Part shown: in pieces, positions 48,886-57,439 of the stretch | Numbering within the stretch: the first letter of the stretch is position 1 | Layout of the letters: the number at the start of each line of letters is the position of its first letter | Assembly: GCA_021740995.1 (NCBI GenBank) | Contig: JAIOYR010000007.1 | Location: 1 to 64,000 of the forward strand | Length of the DNA stretch: 64,000 bases | Reading direction: 5' to 3' | From: Taibaiella sp. | GTDB taxonomy: Bacteria > Bacteroidota > Bacteroidia > Chitinophagales > Chitinophagaceae | Notes under the pieces: model-generated | What the model was told of the DNA's origin: nothing | The model's input: only the letters and a program-made list of their open reading frames with translations | The model's database searches: none | Made by a program: the position numbers and the translations under genes

Positions 48886-49179
48886 ATGAAAAAAATTATG
48901 GTTATTGCCTTTTTGGCAATCGGGTTAGGTAGCACTTCGGTATATGCACAAAAACCTGTAGAGTCTAAAAGGTCTGAAATAGAAAAGCAAAAAACTGACG
49001 AGCGCAAAGAGGAAGCCAATAAAATAGATAGGAAGCAAGAAAATATAGAAAAAGAAGAGCGGAAGGTGACAAGAAAAAAAGCCAAGATGGACAAGAAGAA
49101 GGCTAAAATGAACAAGAAACAAAGAAATGTAAATGCCAGACAAAGAAGATTGAATCGTAAAATAGAAGAAAAAAAATAG
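48886..49179 (+). CDS. Small secreted Lys/Glu-rich protein
   Basis: Signal peptide 'MKKIMVIAFLAIGLGSTSVYAQ' followed by about 75 highly charged residues. Confidence 0.7.
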   Translation: MKKIMVIAFLAIGLGSTSVYAQKPVESKRSEIEKQKTDERKEEANKIDRKQENIEKEERKVTRKKAKMDKKKAKMNKKQRNVNARQRRLNRKIEEKK

Positions 49180-49310
49180 TTTCCTTACACTATGAAAAAG
49201 GAACTGGTCGGCCTCATGGCCGACTTTTTCTTTTTTATTGTATTCCTGTATTTTAAATATTGCATCCGCATTACAATACTACAGTACATTTTGCCCTAAA
49301 TTTGTGAATA

Positions 49311-50549
49311 ATGAACAGCCACAAAATTGCAGGCTTACCCTATCCGGCTCCCGACAACGACTTGCATTGTCAGGTTACTCTCTTTCTCAAAGGATTGTTC
49401 AAAAGATGTAAAGAAGGTAACAAGGATGCAGACATCCAGATATGTCACAGTCTGGCAGACATAAAAACACAACTCGATGTGCTCAACAGCAAAGCTGCTC
49501 TGGCCTTTTCATACAGTCATCTTTCTTTGTTGCAGCGGTCATTGACTGATGTTGGATTTCGCTACGTTATTGTATCTAAAGACGGAAAGCCGGTGCTGTT
49601 TGTTTACTTTCAGCTATATACGTTGTCTGCCAGAAACTTTAATCTTGAAAAAAAAGACAATTGCGTAAAACACATCCTGCAACTTTTCTTCAATCTCAAA
49701 AAGGCTAAGGTTTTAGTGATGGGCAATGCGCTCCGCACAGAAGCACTAAGTTTCTGCTACAACGCTTCCGCTATAAGCTATGATGATGCGATTGAGGCCA
49801 TAGCTGCCGTTGCCGATAAGATTGCTGTTACTGACGATTGCTCTGCTGTTATTTTGCCCGGCATAGAAGCCGGTGATAAAACATCAGCAAGGAAAGGCTA
49901 TACCATGCCATGGGAAGATCATGTAATGGAAATGAATGTAAATACAGATTGGAAATCAATAAATGACTATGCATCAGCACTTAGCCGCAAGTATAAGACC
50001 AGAACAAACAAAGTGCTGGCTGCCCGCTCTCTGCTTCAGATAAAAGCACTCACAGAAAGTGAAGTAAAGCAGCATCAGCAAGATATTAATCGTTTGTTTG
50101 CTGCAGTGCTGGAAAACCAGTCGTTTGTTTTTACACAATCAGGTGCCGCATATATCACACAGCTAAAAGAGCTGTATAAAGATGATTTTGAAGTGACTGC
50201 TTTTTTCAAAGAAGGGAAATTTGTAGCCTTTTATAGCGCCTTTGTTACTGCCGATGCTTATGAGCTTTTTTATGTAGGCTTCGATACTGCCCTTAACGGT
50301 GAGTGTCAGCTATACTTCAATATTTTGCTTGCCGGACTGGAACGTTCCGTTCTACTCCGAAAGAGCGTATTGAAATTGGGCAGAACTTCCTTTGATGCTA
50401 AAGCGAGTCTGGGGGCAAAGCCCCGTCAGGTGCCCTATCTCATTCGTTTTCGCAAGATACCGGATGTGGCCATAAAGTGGTTTACTGCCTACTTTTCATC
50501 CGTAGAAGACAATAAATGGAAGCTGCGTAATCCATTAAAAACAGACTAG
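49311..50549 (+). CDS. GNAT-fold/peptidogalycan-type acyltransferase-like protein
   Basis: 'FKEGKFVAFYSAFVTADAYELFYVGFDTALNGECQLYFNILLAGLERSVLLRKSVLKLGRTSFDAKASLGAKP'. Confidence 0.6.
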   Translation: MNSHKIAGLPYPAPDNDLHCQVTLFLKGLFKRCKEGNKDADIQICHSLADIKTQLDVLNSKAALAFSYSHLSLLQRSLTDVGFRYVIVSKDGKPVLFVYFQLYTLSARNFNLEKKDNCVKHILQLFFNLKKAKVLVMGNALRTEALSFCYNASAISYDDAIEAIAAVADKIAVTDDCSAVILPGIEAGDKTSARKGYTMPWEDHVMEMNVNTDWKSINDYASALSRKYKTRTNKVLAARSLLQIKALTESEVKQHQQDINRLFAAVLENQSFVFTQSGAAYITQLKELYKDDFEVTAFFKEGKFVAFYSAFVTADAYELFYVGFDTALNGECQLYFNILLAGLERSVLLRKSVLKLGRTSFDAKASLGAKPRQVPYLIRFRKIPDVAIKWFTAYFSSVEDNKWKLRNPLKTD

Positions 50550-50728
50550 ACTACACTGTCTTTCTCCCAACATGCTTCTTACTCATTTCAGTAAGTTCTA
50601 TTTTTTATTCCGATGTACTGCAATGTGCGAATTATGCAACAATTACCTATAATAGTATAAGTTAATAAGCCTTTACAGCATTTAACTTTGATTGGTGGAA
50701 AAATCATCCATATCAATCCTTACCTGCT

Positions 50729-50974
50729 ATGAATATGATTCCGCTTGCCAATGAAGATGTGTTCCAGATAAACGGAGACTGGGCACCACAGGCAAAGTTG
50801 CTACAAGCACAATTTCCGCTGCTTACAGATGTTGATTTGCATTTTGATACAGGTAAGGAGCATGAAATGCTAATAAGAGTGGAAACGAGATTGAGTATAA
50901 AGCGAAATGAGGTTTTAGACCTTATAAGGAAGTGTGAGCTAAAAGACAACAACACCAGAGGTAAGCAAATGTAG
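50729..50974 (+). CDS. CsbD-like small protein
   Basis: 'FQINGDWAPQAKLLQAQFPLLTDVDLHFDTGKEHEMLIRVETRLSIKRNEVLDLIRKC' follows the CsbD-like pattern. Confidence 0.5.
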   Translation: MNMIPLANEDVFQINGDWAPQAKLLQAQFPLLTDVDLHFDTGKEHEMLIRVETRLSIKRNEVLDLIRKCELKDNNTRGKQM

Positions 50975-51070
50975 TTGTGCTTCATGCCTTTAGTATCAGC
51001 CACGGCGGTTGATGCATGCTCTCTTTTTAAGTTATCTATACCTTTTGATTAATGCTAGTATTTATAGACA

Positions 51071-51889
51071 ATGCCCGATGAAATGAAATCAACTGCAACA
51101 GATAAAGTAACGGCACGCATACCTGCCGTATATACCAATGCGCTCACGGGTTTTTTCGAGGCGGCCACTAGCGGGTCGTTGTTTACCATACGATTCTTCA
51201 AAGAAATAGTAAAACCCCGGTATGAGTTCAGTGAGTTTCTCAAGCAATCGTATCTTATCGGGTACAAGTCATTCCCGCTGGTAGCTATTACCGGTTTCAT
51301 TATGGGGCTGGTGCTTACTATTCAGTCACGTCCTACATTGGTGCAGTTTGGTGCAGAGTCGTGGCTGCCTGCTATGGTTGCCATTTCTATCATTAGGGAG
51401 ATCGGTCCGGTTATTACAGCACTTATATTTGCCGGCAAGGTGGGTTCCGGTATTGGTGCAGAACTTGCCTCTATGAAGGTAACCGAGCAAATAGATGCTA
51501 TGGAGGTGTCGGGCAACAATCCTTACAAGTATCTGGTGGTTACCAGGGTTATGGCAGCAACTTTAATGTTGCCGGTTTTGGTCACGATTGCTGACGCAAT
51601 TGCGCTCTATGGCGCTTATGTTGGCGTCAATCTGCAGGGTAATGTGAGCTTTCATCTTTTCTTTTTACAAGTCTTTGAGAAATTAGAGTTTCTTGATGTT
51701 TTTCCTGCCCTTATCAAAACCTTTTTCTTCGGATTTTCAGTAGGTATTATTGGTTGCTACAAGGGCTACAATGCTACCAAAGGTACAGAGGGCGTGGGCG
51801 AGTCTGCCAACTCAGCAGTGGTTTTTGCCTCGTTGGCGGTGTTTATTATTGATATGGTTGCTGTTCAGATCACCAGCCTGTTTATTTAA
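51071..51889 (+). CDS. MlaE-family ABC transporter permease
   Basis: 'GFIMGLVLTIQSRPTLVQFGAESWLPAMVAISIIREIGPVITALIFAGKVGSGIGAELASMKVTEQIDAMEV'. Confidence 0.94.
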   Translation: MPDEMKSTATDKVTARIPAVYTNALTGFFEAATSGSLFTIRFFKEIVKPRYEFSEFLKQSYLIGYKSFPLVAITGFIMGLVLTIQSRPTLVQFGAESWLPAMVAISIIREIGPVITALIFAGKVGSGIGAELASMKVTEQIDAMEVSGNNPYKYLVVTRVMAATLMLPVLVTIADAIALYGAYVGVNLQGNVSFHLFFLQVFEKLEFLDVFPALIKTFFFGFSVGIIGCYKGYNATKGTEGVGESANSAVVFASLAVFIIDMVAVQITSLFI

Positions 51890-51896
51890 TTGTGGC

Positions 51897-52625
51897 ATGG
51901 ATACAAACGTTATAACCATAGAGCACCTGAAAAAATCATTTGGAAAAAACCAGGTGCTTAAGGATATTAATCTCAATATAGTGAAGGGTGAGAACCTGGT
52001 TGTCTGCGGAAAATCGGGCAGCGGAAAATCAGTACTCATCAAGTGCCTTGTGGGCCTTATAGAGCCCGATGGTGGCAAAGTAGTGCTGCTGGGAAAAGAT
52101 ATAGATGGGCTGGATAGCACAGCACTCAATGAGCTTAGAAAAAAAGTGGGTTTTCTGTTTCAGAGCGCTGCGCTGTATGATTCCATGAATGTACGTGAAA
52201 ACCTTTCTTTTCCGCTTCGCGACCTGAAGTCAAAGTCGCCTGAGGATATAGAAGCGCTCGTGGTGGAGGCTTTGGCTAATGTGGGACTGGAAGATGTAGC
52301 AGAAAAGATGCCTTCCGAGCTTTCCGGTGGCCAAAGGAAACGCATAGGCCTGGCCCGCACACTCATACTCAAGCCAGAGATAATACTCTATGATGAGCCT
52401 ACTACGGGCTTAGACCCTATCACCTCTAAAGAGATAAGTCAGCTGATACTGGACATACAGAAAAAATACAACACTACTTCTATCATTATCACGCACGATG
52501 TGGAGTGCATGCGCATTACTTCCAATCGGATGATCATTATTAAAGATGGTGTATCGGTTGCAGAGGGTACCTTCGATGAGTTGTCTGCCTCTGATGATGA
52601 ATGGGTACGCTCTTTCTTTCAATAA
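51897..52625 (+). CDS. MlaF-like ABC transporter ATPase
   Basis: 'GKSGSGKSVLIKCLVGLI', 'LSGGQRKRIGLARTL', 'LYDEPTTGLDP'. ATG at 51897 preferred. Confidence 0.94.
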   Translation: MDTNVITIEHLKKSFGKNQVLKDINLNIVKGENLVVCGKSGSGKSVLIKCLVGLIEPDGGKVVLLGKDIDGLDSTALNELRKKVGFLFQSAALYDSMNVRENLSFPLRDLKSKSPEDIEALVVEALANVGLEDVAEKMPSELSGGQRKRIGLARTLILKPEIILYDEPTTGLDPITSKEISQLILDIQKKYNTTSIIITHDVECMRITSNRMIIIKDGVSVAEGTFDELSASDDEWVRSFFQ

Positions 52626-52643
52626 CGAATAAAAAAGCAAAAA

Positions 52644-53492
52644 ATGGAAAAGCAAAAAGGAAATAAAACCCGTCTTGGTATACTTGTAACAGTCAGTTTC
52701 ATACTGCTCATACTTGCTATTTACTTCATAGGCTCACGTCAGCAACTGTTTAGCAAAACCATGCACCTGAGCGGTATTTTCACTGATATCAGTGGTCTGC
52801 AGGTGGGCAACAATGTGCGCTTCTCCGGTATCAATATAGGCACTATTGATAAGATAGAACAGATAACAGACTCCTCGGTAAAAGTGGATATGAAGATCTT
52901 GGAAAGCTCCGGAAAATTTCTGAAGAAGGATGCAATAGCCGTAATAGGTTCTGATGGGTTGATGGGTAGCAAAATACTTGTTATCATCGCAGGATCGCCG
53001 GAGGGCAAAATTGTAGCAGACTTTGATACGCTGAAAACAACTATGCCTGTAAGCATGGACGACATTCTGGTGAACTTGAAAGTTACTTCCGAAAATTCTG
53101 CCGAAATAACCAGCGATCTCGCAGCCATTATCAAGAATATACGCAATGGTAATGGTGCTATCGGCAAGCTTTTTATGGACAATGCTTTTGCCGAAAACAT
53201 GGACGATGCCATTGTAAACATCAAGCAGGGTGCAGGGGGCTTCAAGCAGAATATGGATGCTGCCGGAAACAGTATACTGCTGCGTGGTTTTATGAAGAAA
53301 AAGAAAAAGAAGGAAGAAAGAGCCAAAGAGAGAGCTATAGAGCAGGCAGAGAAGAAAGAAATCAGAGAGGATAAAAAAGAAATCAGGGAAGACAAAAAGC
53401 AGACCAGAATAGAAAAGAGAGCTGAACGAAAAGAACAGCGAATAGAAAAAAGAGAAGAACGAAAAGCGGACAAAGCTGGGAAAGAAGAGTAA
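52644..53492 (+). CDS. MlaD/MCE family protein with highly charged C-terminal tail
   Basis: 'FTDISGLQVGNNVRFSGINIGTIDKIEQITDSSVKVDMKI...IAVIGSDGLMGSKILVI'; tail KKKKKKEERAKERA...EERKADKAGKEE. Confidence 0.92.
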   Translation: MEKQKGNKTRLGILVTVSFILLILAIYFIGSRQQLFSKTMHLSGIFTDISGLQVGNNVRFSGINIGTIDKIEQITDSSVKVDMKILESSGKFLKKDAIAVIGSDGLMGSKILVIIAGSPEGKIVADFDTLKTTMPVSMDDILVNLKVTSENSAEITSDLAAIIKNIRNGNGAIGKLFMDNAFAENMDDAIVNIKQGAGGFKQNMDAAGNSILLRGFMKKKKKKEERAKERAIEQAEKKEIREDKKEIREDKKQTRIEKRAERKEQRIEKREERKADKAGKEE

Positions 53493-53576
53493 TGTGCTGC
53501 TGTATATGAATATTGTAAATTATTCACAATATTTAGTAATGTTTTTCAGTTGCATACAATGCACCTTTGCATTATT

Positions 53577-53708
53577 ATGAACATACACACGCAACACGAT
53601 TTTAAGGAGGTGATATTTCTTATAAAGTTAGGTATTGTCACTGCTATTATGGTAGCTACAATCATTATTCCTTTTTCTAACCATATACTGCGGTCTATCG
53701 TTTTTTAA
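53577..53708 (+). CDS. Small single-TM protein (43 aa)
   Basis: MNIHTQHDFKEVIFLIKLGIVTAIMVATIIIPFSNHILRSIVF*; below the ORF-track cutoff; CACCTTTGCA promoter-like sequence just upstream. Confidence 0.45.
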   Translation: MNIHTQHDFKEVIFLIKLGIVTAIMVATIIIPFSNHILRSIVF

Positions 53709-53721
53709 GGCAAATTCTTTT

Positions 53722-54135
53722 TTACTTTGCCGATTTCATAGCCTTCACTACTTTAAGTTTATTATCAGTAAGCAGCCGCTGGTATTCTTTTGTTTCGCAG
53801 GCATACAATGCTATTTTTCCATCCGTATCGCTATGCACTCCCCATCCGTATCGCTTTGTAAGTGCAGATGCTCTGAAGCAACGCTGACCTTTTGAGAAAA
53901 ACTGCGTTCTGGCTTCCTCCAGTTCATTTTTCGGCACTCCATTTCTCAGTGCAAATACTGCAAATATTACATCGTCCGAAGTGTATTTGTAAGGATGCTC
54001 TATCACCATATCAAACTGCATATTCGCTACTGTTTTTCCAGCGTCTTTTAGCGGTGGTATTTCACCTATGGCGGCGGGGCAGTCATCAGCAATAGCAATA
54101 AATGTGTTCTCGTAATTGGTGGTGTGCGTGGTCAT
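53722..54135 (-). CDS. DUF6157-like protein
   Basis: 'YENTFIAIADDCPAAIGEIPP...TVANMQFDMVIEHPYKYTSDDVIF...FFSKGQRCFRASALTKRYGWGVH'. Confidence 0.75.
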   Translation of the reverse strand: MTTHTTNYENTFIAIADDCPAAIGEIPPLKDAGKTVANMQFDMVIEHPYKYTSDDVIFAVFALRNGVPKNELEEARTQFFSKGQRCFRASALTKRYGWGVHSDTDGKIALYACETKEYQRLLTDNKLKVVKAMKSAK

Positions 54136-54218
54136 GCCGTAGTATAAAATTAGAAAGGTGACGCGAGGAGGTGCAAGTGATTATTCATCGCTCTAAAATA
54201 TTAAGGCTACCGCTCTCC

Positions 54219-54512
54219 TCACTCAAGCACATCACCAAATGCAGGTACTCTATCAAACACGCCCTTGGCAAACGGGCACAAAGGGATGATTTTGATGTCG
54301 TTTTTCCTGGCGTAGGCCACTCCTGCTGTTACCAGTTGTTTGCCCAGCCCTCTGCCTTCATATTCGGTTGCAACTTCGGTATGATCTATTATTATTTTCT
54401 TATCTCCGGTATACACATAGTGCATTGAGGCTACCTCTTTGCCATCATGTTCTATGAAAAATTTGCCTTTATTTTCGTGCTTTTGGTGTTGTATTTCCAT
54501 TGTTGTGCGCAT
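54219..54512 (-). CDS. Short GNAT (YjdJ/NATD1-type) acetyltransferase
   Basis: 'GKFFIEHDGKEVASMHYVYTGDKKIIIDHTEVATEYEGRGLGKQLVTAGVAYARKNDIKIIPLCPFAKGVF'. Confidence 0.9.
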   Translation of the reverse strand: MRTTMEIQHQKHENKGKFFIEHDGKEVASMHYVYTGDKKIIIDHTEVATEYEGRGLGKQLVTAGVAYARKNDIKIIPLCPFAKGVFDRVPAFGDVLE

Positions 54513-54622
54513 TTTATTTTGTGGGGGTATTCAAAATTAGCAAATAATACCATGCTGTCTGCACCATCTGCTACGCTGCAAAAGCATGCTGTTTCCACCT
54601 ATTCGCCTACCTTTGCCGTACA

Positions 54623-55333
54623 ATGCAACAAAGACCTTTGCCCGCCGAGCTGAAAAAAGGCGGGGTTATTTTGGTAGACAAACCGTACAAGTGGACCTCA
54701 TTTGATGCCGTCAACAGTATTAAGATTGCACTGCGTGCCAAAATCGGGCATTGCGGTACGCTGGACCCTCTGGCCACAGGCTTGCTAATCTGCTGCACCG
54801 GAGCCATGACCAAGAAAATATCTGAATACCAGCAACTGCCAAAGGAGTATACAGGTATCATTCATCTGGGTGCGGTCACAGACACTTATGACCTCGAAAG
54901 TGTACCGCATACCCCAATGCCATACGATCACATAACACCTGCCGATATTGATAATGCGGTAAAACAGTTTACAGGTGATATATTGCAAGTGCCACCTATA
55001 CATTCTGCCATTAAAAAAGATGGCAAAAGAGCCTATGACCTTGCGAGAGCTGGTAAAGAAATAGTGATGACAGCCCGCCCGGTGATAATAGGTGAGTTTG
55101 AGATTACGAAAGTTTCGCTGCCTGAAGTCCATTTCAGGGTAGTATGCAGCACGGGTACCTACATACGTTCTTTGGCGCACGACTTTGGTCAGGTGCTGGG
55201 TTGTGGGGCCTACCTTAGCGCGCTCCGGCGCACAAAAATCGGTAATTTCGATGCCCAAAATGCGCTTACCCCGGAGCAGTGGCGGGCATTCTGGAAACCT
55301 GCTGTACGGGAAAATACACCTGAAAATGATTGA
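54623..55333 (+). CDS. truB: tRNA pseudouridine(55) synthase TruB
   Basis: 'GVILVDKPYKWTSFDAVNSIK', 'GHCGTLDPLATGLLI', 'CSTGTYIRSLAHDFGQVLGCGAYLSALRRTKIG'. Confidence 0.97.
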   Translation: MQQRPLPAELKKGGVILVDKPYKWTSFDAVNSIKIALRAKIGHCGTLDPLATGLLICCTGAMTKKISEYQQLPKEYTGIIHLGAVTDTYDLESVPHTPMPYDHITPADIDNAVKQFTGDILQVPPIHSAIKKDGKRAYDLARAGKEIVMTARPVIIGEFEITKVSLPEVHFRVVCSTGTYIRSLAHDFGQVLGCGAYLSALRRTKIGNFDAQNALTPEQWRAFWKPAVRENTPEND

Positions 55334-55537
55334 AAATGAATATCGTTTCAGATGCTAGATGTATTATAATTAAATTATTTATGTGTCTGCTGTAGCGGTA
55401 TTTAGACCCTGTAACGAGTTGTTAATTACGCATTAATCCAACGTTAAACAAGACTTGAGATAGGTGCATAAGTAAAAATAGCAGTAATATTGTGATATAA
55501 ATTTTAATGAATTGGTATATTAAATTTTGAACTCACT

Positions 55538-57103
55538 ATGGAAAACAGTAGTATTTTTTTGATGAAGATGGAAGAACTGGTGAAGCAGGTAGTCCGGTTT
55601 TATAATATACCCTGTTATCTTGTAGACTCCAACATAGAAACACACACAAATGCTTACGGAGAAAAGGTAAGAATTCCTGTGGTGCGTGTAGTCGGTTTTT
55701 TCGAAGATACCATAGCCAAAGTGGCTCATTTACTCAATTCTGAGTTCGATTTACTGGTTATAAAAGACACGAATACTAACACTGATTCCTTTACGTCTTC
55801 AGGGCAAACCTACCAGGCGGGTCTGAAACCAAACAGGCTCGAACTGGCGGAATATAAGATGCTTGGACCTCACAAGTTTGAGATACATGTGTCTTCGATA
55901 TTGCAGGATGTGTACACAGCTATGCAGAAAAGCCTGAGCAATGGAAGTAAGGAGGTGCCACCAGGTGTGAAAAGAGATTTTTACCGTGTAGGTGCTTTTC
56001 TGGAAATGGCGGATATAGAGTTCCTTAAGATACGGGATCAGGTAAGCAACAGCACCCCCGGCAGTACTCCTCAGGTCAATTCTATTCCTGATATTCCTCA
56101 GGTGGCTCGTACCACCCAGGTAGTGGCTCCCGTGCAGGTGCCGTCACCGGTAGCAGAGGTTGCACCGCCACCGCCGCCGGTTCCCGAGCCAGTGCCTCCG
56201 GTTGTGCCTGAGCCAGTGGCTACCATGCAGGTGTCAGAACCAATAAAAATAACCACCAAAGAGGCTGACAGCAGCAAGATAGAGGCTATAGACATGAGTG
56301 TGGATAGCTTCAACTCGCTCGCAGTTAATATCAATAATATAGAGAATAAAAACGGTGCTGACGACAATTACCTGGATCTCATTAATGCAGGGAAAATGGC
56401 TGAAGTCAGTGACGAGGTGGTAATACCTACTTTCAATACTGATGTGGTGAAAGAAGAAGAGCCTGTGAGCACTCCAAAGCCAACCAGCGTCAACGGTGCC
56501 GCCTCTGATGCAGTAGCCCTCAACATAGACAATATTGAGACTTTCAATATGAATGTGAGTGGCATGATAGAAAGAACCACGGAAATTATACGTGAAGTAG
56601 GCGACAAGGGTAGCGCATCGACCAGTGCTGCTGCTGCTGCCGAAGTGCCGGATGAGAATACGCAGATGAATGAGGCTACACTGAGAGATTATGTGCGCAC
56701 AAACAAGCTCGTAAAAGAAGTAGATGCCATGGTGGCTGAGAAAGCAGGTGCCAAAATAAATGATGAAATTGATATTGAAGGTGATGTGGAGCGTTTGCGT
56801 TTTCTGAAGGTGAATACGCTGAAACAACTGCATGAGCGCATATCAGACAACAAAGAAGATATTGTGGCTTTTGCCGAAAAATGGATAGGTAAAGATAATG
56901 GCGGTTCTTTCGATTCGGGTATATGTTTGTTCTACCTCGAGTACCTGCTGGTAGGCAAGAAGAATGACCCTGCTTTCGCAGTTGAATATGTGCTGAAGTT
57001 TATATCAGACAACGACTACAGTGCGCGCTACATCATACCTACCTACAACTCTATCAGGCACAATGGTGAGCCGGCAAGTTTTGCTCATCTTACCCTGAAA
57101 TAG
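55538..57103 (+). CDS. Protein with degenerate RelA/SpoT-like N-terminal domain, Pro-rich linker and unknown C-terminal domain
   Basis: 'IPVVRVVGFFEDTIAKVAHLLNSEFDLLVIKDT', 'RLELAEYKMLGPHKFEIHVSSILQDVYTAM', 'VPPGVKRDFYRVGAFLEMADIEFLKIRDQV'; PPPPPVPEPVPPVVPEP linker. Confidence 0.6.
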   Translation: MENSSIFLMKMEELVKQVVRFYNIPCYLVDSNIETHTNAYGEKVRIPVVRVVGFFEDTIAKVAHLLNSEFDLLVIKDTNTNTDSFTSSGQTYQAGLKPNRLELAEYKMLGPHKFEIHVSSILQDVYTAMQKSLSNGSKEVPPGVKRDFYRVGAFLEMADIEFLKIRDQVSNSTPGSTPQVNSIPDIPQVARTTQVVAPVQVPSPVAEVAPPPPPVPEPVPPVVPEPVATMQVSEPIKITTKEADSSKIEAIDMSVDSFNSLAVNINNIENKNGADDNYLDLINAGKMAEVSDEVVIPTFNTDVVKEEEPVSTPKPTSVNGAASDAVALNIDNIETFNMNVSGMIERTTEIIREVGDKGSASTSAAAAAEVPDENTQMNEATLRDYVRTNKLVKEVDAMVAEKAGAKINDEIDIEGDVERLRFLKVNTLKQLHERISDNKEDIVAFAEKWIGKDNGGSFDSGICLFYLEYLLVGKKNDPAFAVEYVLKFISDNDYSARYIIPTYNSIRHNGEPASFAHLTLK

Positions 57104-57125
57104 TTCCCCCTTATTATAAACAGAT

Positions 57126-57166
57126 ACATGCAGATTTACGAACAAACCGTTCGAGGATCTGCATGT
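57126..57166 (+). terminator. Two-tier hairpin downstream of the RelA/SpoT-like gene
   Basis: ACATGCAGAT...ATCTGCATGT (10 bp) with inner CGAAC-aaacc-GTTCG; 22 nt after the stop. Confidence 0.55.
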
Positions 57167-57439
57167 TTATTATTGTGATTATTCCGGTGAATATCATCCG
57201 GGCTGACACAGATTTATGGATTCGCTCCCTTTGCGTGTAGTACGCGATAAGCGAGTCTCTGAACGTTTGCGTGGAAATTTTTTGCGTGGGGTTAATTGCA
57301 GGCACGATTCCTTCTCAGAGTATTTGACTTTTGTACGTGTAGAAAGCATCTCTGGCCGCATTACCCGTGAGCTTGCTTAATACAGAGCAATTTCTTTTCC
57401 TTACATTTACTGTTCATTTATTTAGCACAGGCACACAGC

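Noticed and set aside
56234-56833. 199-aa antisense ORF over the RelA/SpoT-like gene
   Set aside because: No recognisable domain; shadow frame.
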